Source of the DNA: Isotricha intestinalis | Taxonomy: Eukaryota > Ciliophora > Litostomatea > Vestibuliferida > Isotrichidae | DNA length: 18,111 bases | Assembly (NCBI GenBank): GCA_023807065.1 | Contig: JAJJLU010000811.1 | Location: 1 to 18,111, forward strand | Reading direction: 5' to 3' | Shown: one piece after another, positions 9,401-16,896 of the stretch | Layout of the letters: every line of letters begins with the position of its first letter | Position numbering within the stretch: position 1 is the stretch's first letter | Program-made: the position numbers and the translations under genes | The notes under the pieces: generated by a model | Database searches by the model: none | What the model was told of the DNA's origin: nothing | Seen by the model: the letters and a program-made list of their open reading frames with translations, nothing else

Positions 9401-9540
9401 TTTTCACTAAATTGAAGTGGATCTCTAATTGTGGGTTCATTTTTTGTGTATACTATATCTAATTCATTTTCACTTAAAGATTCCATCTCTGTATTTTTTA
9501 TTTTAAAAAGTTCTAAGTTTTTTTTATTCCTTTTTAACAT
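3496..9540 (-). CDS. Four-domain voltage-gated cation (Ca2+-type) channel alpha subunit, 2014 aa
   Basis: An intronless 2014-residue frame with four homologous six-helix repeats at about residues 75-360, 470-720, 1085-1335 and 1388-1662. Each S4 carries the expected spaced basic residues, for example LRTIRLIRPLKTI (168-180) and LRLFRIFRILRIF (1490-1502). Pore loops are recognisable: TANGW (312-316), GDHW (670-673), AENW (1288-1291) and TGEDW (1574-1578). The selectivity ring is therefore Asn314/Asp671/Glu1289/Glu1576, not the EEEE of canonical Ca2+ channels or the DEKA of Na+ channels. After the last S6, residues about 1675-1713 match the EF-hand-like segment of Cav tails (W-x-x-YDP ... PPPIGF). 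The II-III linker is long (about 365 residues) and polar. No Cav-beta interaction motif is apparent in the I-II linker. Known ciliate Cav channels drive ciliary reversal. Ca2+ permeation is likely here; a NALCN/Cch1-like leak channel is possible. Confidence 0.9.
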   Translation of the reverse strand: MLKRNKKNLELFKIKNTEMESLSENELDIVYTKNEPTIRDPLQFSENSEEYFASNSLWIFSNENKFRIQIQKFVSSKIFIIIINTIIITNCLFLIFETIENLKIAAMYTEYVFTIIFIIEFILKIIAYGFILEQYSYLRDPWNWLDFIVVISCTINLFPQINANLFALRTIRLIRPLKTITVLPHMRNFIVVLFNSLIDVGTVYLFVFFFVIIFAIFGLSLWNEKFEYRCRTSKEPFLGKLEIEKKNFFHLCGGEIKCDNCLSAMSFYRKRYYFLSEIYKYENELNYEEFNYGLTTFNNIGWSLLTVFQVLTANGWNNIMFLLMDGHNYYISLIYFVLCIIVNYYLTVNLTVAVLIYNFRKARKNDLVVYYDGNSNKKIKKFMHVNLDNLNEKKMKKNYQLKYSPIEISKKFVEQFHNLNEHQNEHDKRKNDDKYKVSINFLKKIWRKIHFFSKVKELNQYHKNYKFSFLCYTIYKQPLFQIIIYICILLNGIILALDRVNISKKEKDIYEIINIILVSIFSIEMCILIIGYGKNFFFDWLNIFDLIIVSVSLIEIILNKQNIFGDRGNNSTSIASTFQILRIFRIFRLFRSWESFQIIMESIWETIIRIVDFLILFILFIFMYALLGFQFFHDSLKFDGNDFQARENSNFYNFDNFPNSLLSVFMIIIGDHWYTFFYDCYRSKKNNPVAVIAYFVTIISFGNITLLNVFLAYLIDNFQSSLYHLEKNRNVHFFILELIYKSSEISSSKIINYATKIKNKKGLNLIERFAKKTNGEIQNGSVYNYYLMKLYSKNLEFEDNFEIIAKNKIDFITFQCINSEYYQKVPNKYDLFNKNKTFVVKRTFTLNKIIDNDPKKEEKARNEAIKYIDRIDSYYSFGIDYEKEIDEKTNLKAYEMIGKNNKKEKIENNINNDYDNIENHHLKEESESELIENFTISESNRELNENSIYIKNDKNEEIKGKKFIKPKIKQSYVQNNPKIIYKDLSLGKTNNSFTILPSKTLNKTSTKFKNDNHDLEEINGIEKKYTLELPQATNLISNRTKFLMQSENFDNESFIDLENEIIIMDYSLFLFSPQNKFRHLCIKILKHWLFNYILIFLIIGNLIIICLDHAWLNPNSKRKKTIDALNYFFNIIFIIEALIKIISKGFFLNKYSYLRSITNIIDFICVIIGIIDMILNNNIRFIRTFRVMRLVKTIRIITNNENLYLLGRTLFSSIFALSNLLIVCLIFMILFSLIGVNFFKESLYYICINNIGASKEECLKNNGKWIYNDSNFSNILVGLKVIFELMVAENWNYIMRMGSLTKKSKNYEFYFVVVELLLHMLFLNLIIAIIMQNYDKLKYQRHFIKELTEPEREWVHIQKIFMKFHPVPKIDVINEKTYKGKLTKIVVSKPFDIIISILIILSCCTLLVQHNGTSKKYNNTLTYINLAFTFLFTIELILKLIVYKKLFFLNNWNIFDFIIIILSDILAILNILTLTEIIDVSSLSSIPMVLRLFRIFRILRIFSHFGKLRSLIDALIHLIPSLFGIGLFVLMLLLIYANIGMYAFSKSPYRKYISKTNNFRSFIPSISLLFQCITGEDWVYIMTELSFHDCRDINSSKYKQDFYCFYYNIVCYDNHHISYQTMTQNNYFSCGNNFSYFYFISFMIIGPIFIMNLCVVIVIDGFNESIYENEGYLPQDLMERFINLWMDYDPLCTKVIKPYDFILMMKELPPPIGFNYDRHLIQGINDDMKYYRIEKDYRQFLHCKNLIKKSKVNLSLNKPNFILPQSYAYNDFYLTKNGKFYTTDIEVMKLISKFKIIVSDEKYKQYLKTETQKMNDEINRNAYIFSSEQLSKDTPILNEQEKYIKIHFIDACMIISQFAVSKSMNVNFDTLRRNVVNSFTKKLWELEYKNEEIEPFFIKKNVSVDDNKLSFLLACQVLFRFKKKLKEKMIEARKRIELNNEPKTLFGKFSEMRNFKKENSKKLKRVNSDILNKNKKTELINNMNQIYIHITQSIHNNDIYDTNIYDRTTRKKLL

Positions 9541-9888
9541 TTTTAATTATTTTTTGATTATTGATTCAAAAAATTAAAAAATGTAAAAAGTAATATTTAT
9601 TGATTTTCTTAAAATGAAACGTTTTTATATTTCTAAAATAGAAAAATAATTTTTAATAAAACTACTAGAAAAACATATATCAACAAAAGAAGAATTAAAA
9701 TAATATTTTAATTTAAAACTTTAAATATTTAAAAATTTTTATTTAAACAAATTTTAATCTGTAAAATGATATTTTATTAATTTATTTTTGTTAAATATAT
9801 TATTAATACTATAAGTAAAACTCAAAGAATAATATTTACAAAAGTAATATAAACTTTTTATAAAATAGTAATTTTAATAAAAAAGAAA
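9541..9888. other. AT-rich spacer without a gene
   Basis: 348 bp between the TBC gene and the channel gene, both on the minus strand. It is nearly all A and T with many stops in all frames. It must hold the 3' end of the TBC transcript and the promoter and 5' UTR of the channel, but no motif stands out. Confidence 0.6.
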
Positions 9889-11844
9889 TCATTTATTGTC
9901 GAAATTATCTAAATCTTTTTTAGATCTAGGATTAAGAGATTTCATTTTATAAAAAGAAGGTTTAGTTTTTTTTCCTTTAACTCTTGGAGTACAAATATTA
10001 GAATCATTCTCAAAACCCATAGATTTGAAAAAATCATTATTATCATTATTATTATCTTTATTATATAAATGAATAGATTCAAAATTATAAGAACCAATAG
10101 ATTTTTTATCATCAGGAAATTCTCTTATTATACTTGATTCTTCTATATCTCCAACAGTAACATTTTCTTCAACTTCATCATCATAATTTTCAGTGAAAGT
10201 TACTTTTGTATTATTTCTTTTTATTGATTCTACTCTTAAAACTTTATTTGGTTTATTTTCTTCTAATAATGTAAAATTTGATATTTTTACCTCTTTTGTT
10301 TTATTTAAATTTAAATCTTTTATACTTTCTTTATCATCAAATATTATTTTTTCTTCACTTTCACATTCAATAAAATCAAATTTATTTTCTATTTCATCAT
10401 TATCAATCATATCATATTCAATATTATTTTTTTCTATATCTTCACTAAAAGACATATTTGTTTCAATATATTTATTATAATATTCTTTAATATCAATTTT
10501 TATTTTTTCACTTTTATTTAATAATTCCTTCATTGTAAATTTATCAGAAAATTTATTATCGTTAAAAGGTATTTCTCTTATTTTATTTAAATAATCTAAA
10601 GCATCACTTTCATCTTCAAATTTCATTAAAAATTTTTCTAATAAAATTATCATACCCAAACCAAATTGAATTTGAAAAAAAATTCCATTAACAAAAATAT
10701 AATCAAATAATCTTTTACACCATTCAAAAGGTAAAACAACAGTAAATAAAGTTTGAAACCATTTTCCAATCCAAACATCATAAGTGATAGAAAAATCATT
10801 AAATTTTTTTTTTAAGTCAGGTAATAATTTAGAAAATTCTTGATCAAAAATATATTTCATAAACAATAATAAAGGAAAACCATCACTAAACATTCCTCTA
10901 ATAGAAAAATTATAATTGTGTTTTATTCCTCTTTCTTTAAAAGTTGAAGAAAAAAGTGAAATTAATAAATAAAAAGTATCAGTTTCATTAAAATCACTTA
11001 TTGTTAATAAAAAAGCAACAATTAAATTCATTCCTTGACAATAACCAATATCTCTATCTAAATTTGAAAAAGCTTTTAAAACATTACATAAACTTTTTTC
11101 TTTTGAATTTATTGTTTCAGTTTTTTCATTTGAATTTGGAAAAGATCTTTGAATATCTTTTATAATACTTAATTCAATATCTTCATTTAATTCTTGATTA
11201 GAGTAAAATTCAAATATTTGTTTATTTCTATCTAAAGGAATTTTATTTAAAATTAACCATGATGTAAATCGAAAACATTCAGGTGGTCCTTTTATTACTC
11301 TTTCTATAAATTTTTCATTATTTTTAAGATAAAAATTTTTTATCCCTCTTTCAATTTTACAATCTGTATATTCATATATATTTATATTTATTTCTTCTTT
11401 ATTTGTAAAATTATTAATTGATTTATAGAATGTTTTTTCAGGGGTTTCTAAATTTATTTTATTTTCTTCTATGATTTGATTGGTTTTTGGGCTTGTATTC
11501 TGTCTTTTAAAACTTTTATTTTGAGGAGTTGTCAATTTTTCATTTACTGTTCTATGTAAGTTATCTTTTGTTTTTGCCATATTTATCCATTTTTTTATTC
11601 TTTCTAATTGTTGATTTATTTCTGTTTTATTTACTTTTTTCAGATTATTTGAATCATTATTCCCATTTGTTGATTGTTTTTTTTCATTCTTCACCAAATT
11701 CTGTAAATCTTCATAATAATTTATAATTTTATGAATTAAATGGAAAGAAATTTCAATTGAATCATGATTATGGATTAAATCTTGATTTTTTTTTAATAAA
11801 TCTAAAATAACGGTTGGGTCCTCTTTTTCATTTATTAATCCCAT
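9889..11844 (-). CDS. TBC-domain Rab GTPase-activating protein, 651 aa
   Basis: ATG at 11844, stop TGA at 9889-9891. A TBC (Tre-2/Bub2/Cdc16) domain spans about residues 185-425, starting at GPPECFRFTSWLILN. Both catalytic fingers are present: Arg233 in IIKDIQR (the IxxDxxR motif) and Gln270 in GYCQG (the YxQ motif). It should therefore be an active GAP that speeds GTP hydrolysis by a Rab on endomembranes; the Rab partner cannot be told from sequence. The DVWIGKWFQTLF segment (356-367) matches the later conserved part of TBC domains. Residues 1-165 are a charged N-terminal region and 430-651 an acidic, Asn-rich tail with a basic C-terminus, both apparently disordered. No introns are needed. 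It is transcribed away from the GRAM gene, starts only 87 bp from it, and lies upstream of the channel on the same strand. Confidence 0.9.
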   Translation of the reverse strand: MGLINEKEDPTVILDLLKKNQDLIHNHDSIEISFHLIHKIINYYEDLQNLVKNEKKQSTNGNNDSNNLKKVNKTEINQQLERIKKWINMAKTKDNLHRTVNEKLTTPQNKSFKRQNTSPKTNQIIEENKINLETPEKTFYKSINNFTNKEEININIYEYTDCKIERGIKNFYLKNNEKFIERVIKGPPECFRFTSWLILNKIPLDRNKQIFEFYSNQELNEDIELSIIKDIQRSFPNSNEKTETINSKEKSLCNVLKAFSNLDRDIGYCQGMNLIVAFLLTISDFNETDTFYLLISLFSSTFKERGIKHNYNFSIRGMFSDGFPLLLFMKYIFDQEFSKLLPDLKKKFNDFSITYDVWIGKWFQTLFTVVLPFEWCKRLFDYIFVNGIFFQIQFGLGMIILLEKFLMKFEDESDALDYLNKIREIPFNDNKFSDKFTMKELLNKSEKIKIDIKEYYNKYIETNMSFSEDIEKNNIEYDMIDNDEIENKFDFIECESEEKIIFDDKESIKDLNLNKTKEVKISNFTLLEENKPNKVLRVESIKRNNTKVTFTENYDDEVEENVTVGDIEESSIIREFPDDKKSIGSYNFESIHLYNKDNNNDNNDFFKSMGFENDSNICTPRVKGKKTKPSFYKMKSLNPRSKKDLDNFDNK

Positions 11845-11931
11845 TTATATTTTTTATTTATATATTCAAAAATTTTCTCTCAGAAAAATATAAATATATG
11901 AAAAAAAATTATATAAAATTATAAATTAAAA
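11845..11931. promoter_or_regulatory. Compact divergent promoter region
   Basis: Only 87 bp separate the divergent start codons of the TBC gene (minus) and the WBP2-like gene (plus), so both promoters and 5' UTRs must lie here. The sequence is AT-rich with several TATA-like words. I cannot assign a specific element. The A-rich context before each ATG is shared with the other protist genes in the window. Confidence 0.45.
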
Positions 11932-13188
11932 ATGGCATTAAATCCTCCATTAAATGCAATAGGAGAACCATGTAGAGTAGAAGGAGAATTTTTTGTAATG
12001 AAACGTAATAACGTAGAATTTGAATTTAAAGTAGAAAATGGAAGTAAATATACAGGTAAAGGAGTAGTAAGAATAATAAATATAATAATAAATAAATAGA
12101 TGATATTAACAACTGCAAGAATAGTATGCTTAAATAATAAAAATTCAGCATTTAAAGCTTTTGATCTTCCATTAGCTTTAACATTCAATGAAGGTTTTGA
12201 ACAACCCATTTTTGGAGCTAATTATATTAAAGGTACTTGTAAACCTTTAATTAATCTACCTGGAAATGTTAATTTTAAAATTTGGTTTATGAGTGGTGGT
12301 TGTGGAACTTTTGCTCCTGCTTATTTAAAAATGGTTTATTCTATGAGAATGAATAGAAATAGAGGAATTGATCAACAAATGCAAAGAAATATTGAAAGTG
12401 GAAATTTCGGGAAAACTGCTTATATTGATCCTAATGACCCTTCTGTTATTTATTTACAACAACCACAAGTAGTCCAAGGAATTAATTATAATCCTTTTGG
12501 TTATCAACCTATTCCTCAACAACCTATTCAACAACAACCAATGTATCAACAACCTATTCAACAACAACCAATAAATCAACAACCAATGTATCATCAACCA
12601 ATAAATCAACAACCAATGTATCAACAACCAATTCAACAACAACCAATGTATCAGCAACCAATGTATCAACAACCAATTCAACAACAACCAATTCAACAAC
12701 ATCCAATGTATCAAAAACCAATTCAACAACAGCCAATGTATCAACAACCAATTCAACAACAAACATTAAATCAACAACCAATAAATCAACAACCAATGTA
12801 TCAACAACCAAATCAACAACATCCAATGTATCAACAACCTCAAACAATGAATCAATCACAGCCATTATCAAATCAACAAATAATGGAACAAAGACAAGCT
12901 TATTATAATAATCAAATGGGAAAGAATGAATCTCAAACTCAACAAAATGTAAATAATCAACAAAATAATCCTTATCCAATATTTGATCCTAATAATAATT
13001 TGAATGCTCCTCCTCCTAATCAAGATTTACCTTCAATGGAACAAGTAATTAATCAATATCCTGAAGCACATAATGTTCAAGTTTTAAATAATGTTGATAT
13101 TCAATCTCAAAATCAAGATAATCAACAACAAAAATATTTTGGGTTCTTTGGACCTAATTTAGTAAAGAATAATAATAATAATCAATAA
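11932..13188 (+). CDS. WBP2-like GRAM-domain protein with Gln/Pro repeat tail (two exons, 407 aa)
   Basis: Exon 1 is 11932-12066 (45 codons) and exon 2 is 12100-13188 (362 codons plus TAA), joined in phase 0 across a 33-nt intron. The spliced protein opens with a GRAM domain (about residues 20-125): GGVMI-type strand region KYTGKGV in exon 1, then LTTARIVCLNN, FDLPLALT and EQPIFGANYIKGT in exon 2. That order matches the WW-domain-binding protein 2 (WBP2/WBP2NL) family. The ATG at 12100 alone would give a truncated domain, so exon 1 is required. Residues about 180-294 are a tandem Gln/Pro pentapeptide repeat; the tail is Gln/Asn-rich. Animal WBP2 binds WW proteins through PPxY motifs, but I see none here. 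GRAM domains bind membrane lipids or proteins. The role in this organism is unknown; a membrane-linked adaptor is the best guess. Confidence 0.85.
12067..12099 (+). other. 33-nt spliceosomal intron (phase 0)
   Basis: The intron starts GTAAG and ends AATAG, is entirely AT-rich between, and carries an in-frame TAG at its 3' end. Removing it joins KYTGKGV directly to MILTTARIV, restoring the continuous GRAM strand pattern known from WBP2 relatives. A GTAG start three bases earlier (12064, 36 nt) is possible and would drop one Val. It is the only intron I can support in the window. Confidence 0.85.
12502..12846 (+). repeat. 15-bp tandem repeat coding about 23 Gln/Pro pentapeptides
   Basis: In-frame units of five residues, mainly QQPMY, QQPIQ and QQPIN, with variants HQPIN, QHPMY, QKPIQ and QQTLN. 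About 23 units counting degenerate ends, all in the WBP2-like gene. Glutamine is CAA almost throughout, so the DNA is a strand-biased CAA-rich array. It explains the long antisense open frames seen here, which are not genes. Copy number may vary between alleles. Confidence 0.9.
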
Positions 13189-13379
13189 ATATTTTAAACA
13201 TTAGATTAAAATATTACCAAAAATTTATTTTTATTTATTAAAAATAGAGATTTTTTTTTAGTATTTTTTCTCTAAATAAAAAAAATTAAAAATGAATATA
13301 AGTTCAAATTACTTTATTTATTTAATTTTTTTTACTTGTTTTTATTTATAAAACTTATATCTATTTATTTGAATTAGAT

Positions 13380-13930
13380 GAATTAAAGAAGATCTCTTCA
13401 ATTCAAATTTTCTTTACTCATCTATTTAAAGTTTATTTTTCAATTAATGAAATATTTATAAAATTATTTAATATTTTTGTCTTATCATTAGGAATTATTC
13501 TTGAATCTATATTTAATGAAATAGTATTATTTATATTAATAAAATTTGCATTTATTTCTTGATTAATAATATTCTTATAAGAAATATTAGATTAATTTCT
13601 TCCACAGATTATTTTGATTCTTTTTTTTTATTTTTCTTTATTAAATGAAGATTTTTATAATTAAGCATTTGAGATTCTTTAAATTGAATTATTAAATGGT
13701 CTTCATTTTTTTTACAATGAAAACTTAGGGAAGAATTTAAAGAAAGAGTATTTTTATAAAATAAAAAAAATATAATCTTATCTTAATTTTGCAATTATAT
13801 TATAAATCTCATTTGTAAATATCCTATCATTTTAATTATTATAATTATTATCAATATTTCTATATTTGAAGAAAATGAATTCTAATAATTTCCGTTAAAT
13901 TTGTATTTAATGTTTTCTTTTTAATTTAAT
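13380..13930 (-). pseudogene. Faint relic of a minus-strand coding sequence
   Basis: The 823-bp gap between the convergent WBP2-like and Rpn6 genes has no intact gene. Minus-strand translation gives coding-like runs interrupted by stops and frame changes. Examples are a run of about 50 codons near 13610-13765 containing LSLNSSLSFHCKKNEDHLII, and one of about 55 codons near 13435-13590 containing NIINQEINANF and NIDSRIIPNDKTKIL. Composition resembles neighbouring proteins. No family is recognised. In such AT-rich DNA chance open stretches are shorter but not impossible, so this stays tentative. Confidence 0.35.
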
Positions 13931-14011
13931 TTGTCATTAAAAACAAAAAAAAAAAGTAAAAAAATTAAAAAATATAATCTTTAATAATTTGATTTTATAT
14001 ATTATATCTTT

Positions 14012-15295
14012 TTATATATTTGTAGCTCTAACTTTCTTATCTAGTGCTTCGACTACTTTTTCTAAATTTTTAAAAGTTTCAAGACTTTTATCTAAATACG
14101 GATTAGAAGGTAAAGATTCATATAAAATTAAACTTCCTTTTCCTTGATCAAGAATTCCATTAATTTTTTTATCTAAAATCATTTGTCTTAATTTATTAAG
14201 AACTTCAATATAAGGTAATCCAATGCTTTTACTAACAAAATCAATTTCAACAACAGAATAAGGTTTAATAATTTTAATTAAATTTTTTTCTAATAATTCA
14301 TTATTTAAATTACTTAAATGGTATTCAATGACATTATCTTGAAGATATTGTATATTTTTTTCAATATTTTCTTTAAGTAATTTAATACTTTTCTCCTTAA
14401 CTGCATTTTCAACCGATCTTAAAGCTTCAACTTCTTTTCCATAATAATCTCTTCCTTGTTTACTTAAAACAATATTATTAACTTCTTCAATATGTCCCCC
14501 AACGATTTTACTAAGTATCATATATTGAAAAGCTTTCATAGCTTTATTTTTTCTTCTTTGAGTTGGAATATTATAAACATCGAAACTTTCAAAAAAATAA
14601 GAATAAGCTAAATTAAAATCTTTTTCATGTGCTGCTAAAATTCCTGCATGCATATCAATATTTGCTTGTAATTTAGGTTCAATATATACTTTTGTTACTA
14701 AAGTTTTTACACTAGTTAAAGCTGCTTTTGATTTACTTATTCCCTTTGTTGCATAATGTATTTTACTTTCTAATAAGAGTAATTGAATTAAACCTAAATT
14801 ATCTTCATATCTTTTTAAATCAAATATTATTTTATTACATAAATCTAATGCATTTGTATAATGTTGATTTATAAAATATATTTCAGCTAAACGAGTTTGA
14901 ATTCTATTTTTCATTGATATATTATTTGTATCTGAACAAAAATCAATTATTTCATTACATAATTTTTCTACTTCTGGGAGAAGTTCTTTTTTTTTTTTTA
15001 GTTTTCCTATTAATTTATCAGTTAATTTTATAAGAAATGTATTATTTGTATTTTTTATCTCTTTTATTTCTCTAATTAATTGGAAATATGCTTTCATATC
15101 ACCTTCTTCAAAATATGTTGAACCTAAAGTATTTACCGTCCATCTCATTATTGAATAATATTTTGTTTGTTTTTCTTGATCATATTCCATTGGAGGAACA
15201 TTTTTTGATTTTTCTAAAATTTCTTTTGATACTTCTTTTTGACCTATAAAATCTGGGTCTTGTGTTTTATCATATAATGAAAATATTTCTTCCAT
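14012..15295 (-). CDS. RPN6: 26S proteasome lid subunit Rpn6 / PSMD11
   Basis: A 427-residue frame, essentially the length of human PSMD11 (about 422). The N-terminal two thirds are helical TPR-like repeats (for example RIQTRLAEIYFINQHYTNAL, 131-150, and the YSYFFESFD segment at 231-239). The C-terminal PCI domain runs from about residue 240 to 400 and ends in a winged helix: LLEKNLIKIIKPYSVVEID (334-352), QMILDKKINGILDQGKGSLI (371-390). The Q-M-I-L-D-K-K-x-x-G-I-L-D-Q-G-x-G string is a hallmark of Rpn6. In the proteasome Rpn6 clamps the lid to the core particle and contacts the ATPase ring, so it is essential for ubiquitin-dependent degradation. It is intronless, with ATG at 15295 in the A-rich context typical of this region, and convergent with the WBP2-like gene. 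CSN2 is the closest alternative family, but the C-terminus fits Rpn6 better. Confidence 0.93.
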   Translation of the reverse strand: MEEIFSLYDKTQDPDFIGQKEVSKEILEKSKNVPPMEYDQEKQTKYYSIMRWTVNTLGSTYFEEGDMKAYFQLIREIKEIKNTNNTFLIKLTDKLIGKLKKKKELLPEVEKLCNEIIDFCSDTNNISMKNRIQTRLAEIYFINQHYTNALDLCNKIIFDLKRYEDNLGLIQLLLLESKIHYATKGISKSKAALTSVKTLVTKVYIEPKLQANIDMHAGILAAHEKDFNLAYSYFFESFDVYNIPTQRRKNKAMKAFQYMILSKIVGGHIEEVNNIVLSKQGRDYYGKEVEALRSVENAVKEKSIKLLKENIEKNIQYLQDNVIEYHLSNLNNELLEKNLIKIIKPYSVVEIDFVSKSIGLPYIEVLNKLRQMILDKKINGILDQGKGSLILYESLPSNPYLDKSLETFKNLEKVVEALDKKVRATNI

Positions 15296-15429
15296 TTTTT
15301 TAAATATTTTTTTTGGAATTTAAATATTTTTGAATTACTGGAGATAAACTAAATTTTCTGATTAATTTTTTTTATTTATTTATTAATTTTTATTATTTTG
15401 ATTATTTCATATAATCAAGATAAATGAGA

Positions 15430-16800
15430 AGAAAATATAAATTATCTTTGTTAAAAAATTCAAATAAAAAAACTAATTGATGAAGAAATGGTAATTTTAA
15501 TAAATTCATTAATAGATCAAATAAAAGAAAATTATATATAATTAAAAATGAAATAAATGAATGGAAAATCTTTTATCAAAAAGAAGCTTTATTAAATACA
15601 ATATTAGTTAAAATTGAATTGGACATGAAATTATTTATTTGAAAAAATAAAGAAACAATAAAAAGATTAAAAATGGTAAGAAAAAATTAAATCCAAAAAT
15701 ATTTAATTAATAAAAGTTCAATATATTCGAATACTTCATTAAAAGATAATGTAAATTTCCAAATTAAAAATTTAAATCTTCATAGTTTTAATTAAATATA
15801 AGTATATGAAATGATTTATATATAGAAAAATTTCAAAAGTAAAACAAGAAATAAAAAATAATCTTGAGAATATTAAAACTTTAAAAAATGAAATTAAAAA
15901 AAAAGACTTTAAAATCTCTAAAAAAAATAATTTATATGACTCATAAATTAATTACTCGGTTTATTTAGATTTTATTTGAAAAAAATAAAATAAAAATTAA
16001 GGATTTATCTGAAAAGAATAGCGAACTTATTTCAAAAAAAGATGAATTAACTTTATATAATATAGAACTGGAAAATTAAAAAGCTAAAATATTAAAAGAA
16101 AATAACAAATTAATTAAAGTTAAAGAAACATTAGAAAATTGAAAATTTAAAAGATGGGATAGAAAAAATAAAATAATGAAATTCAAATATAGAAGAAGAT
16201 GAAAACACTTTAAATGATAAAGAAAATATATATGACAATAAAAATTTGAAAGAGAATGAAGAAAAAATAAATCAAATGAGTGTGCAATTAAAAAGGTTAG
16301 AAAAAGATATAAAAATAAAGAATTTAACAATAAATACTTTATGAGATGAAATTAATATAAAAGATAGTCAGATTTTAGAATTAATTAAAGTAAATTTATC
16401 ACATTTGATAAGTTTTAGAAAATATAAAAGAAACTTTATTAATAGATCAAAGTCTGAAGTTCATTATGTAAATTTAAAAAAAGAAAATTCTCAATTATTA
16501 AAAGAAATATCTAAAATTACTTATAATTATGGTAAATTATCTAAAGAAAATGAATTAAATAAAGAAATAATTGAAAAATTAAATAAAAAAATTAAACTCA
16601 AAAGAAAATAATTTTTAAATTTATGGATATGGATGGTATTAAAAAATATGAGAAACATTTAAAGGAAATAAAAATAATAAAAAATATTTAAAATCCCAAA
16701 TTAAAGAATTATCAGAATTAAAAAAAGATCATAATCACAAAACACTTCAAAATGAATAATTAAAATTAGAAAATGAGATTATCAAAAAAATAAAAAATAA
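15430..16800 (+). pseudogene. Decayed gene for a Lys/Glu-rich coiled-coil protein
   Basis: Plus-strand translation yields a chain of coding-like blocks separated by single stops and frame shifts. A block near 15540-15790 includes NEINEWKIFYQKEALLNTIL and is broken by TGA, TAA and TAA codons inside otherwise good sequence. Another near 15980-16170 includes KIKDLSEKNSELISKKDEL and has a TAA and a TGA in frame. A third, about 16195-16611, includes EKINQMSVQLKRLEKDIKI, is interrupted by one TGA near 16341, and then stays open for about 85 codons to TAA. All blocks are Lys/Glu/Asn/Leu-rich with heptad-like spacing, as in a long coiled coil. The same stop codons end intact neighbouring genes, so I read this as a pseudogene rather than a recoded gene. 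GT-AG introns do not remove the mid-block stops. The family and original limits are unknown. Confidence 0.6.
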
Positions 16801-16896
16801 ATGAATAATAATACTATATAATAATATAAATAAAATATTAATTTTTTAATAATTTAAAAATTACTTATTATTTATTCATAGAGTTGAAAGTATAAA

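Noticed and set aside
11919..12209. 96-aa minus-strand frame over the start of the WBP2-like gene
   Set aside because: It is antisense to exon 1, the intron and the GRAM domain, which have strong family support on the plus strand.
12502..12846. CRISPR array or satellite
   Set aside because: The repeat period is 15 bp with no spacers and it is in frame within a coding gene.
12454..12979. Two long minus-strand frames rich in Leu-Trp or Val-Asp repeats
   Set aside because: They arise from the CAA-rich pentapeptide array read on the opposite strand; no conserved domain and no independent start context.
16405..16611. 68-aa plus-strand frame as a separate small gene
   Set aside because: Its apparent start is TTG and the frame extends upstream as coiled-coil sequence to a TGA; it is a fragment of the decayed gene.
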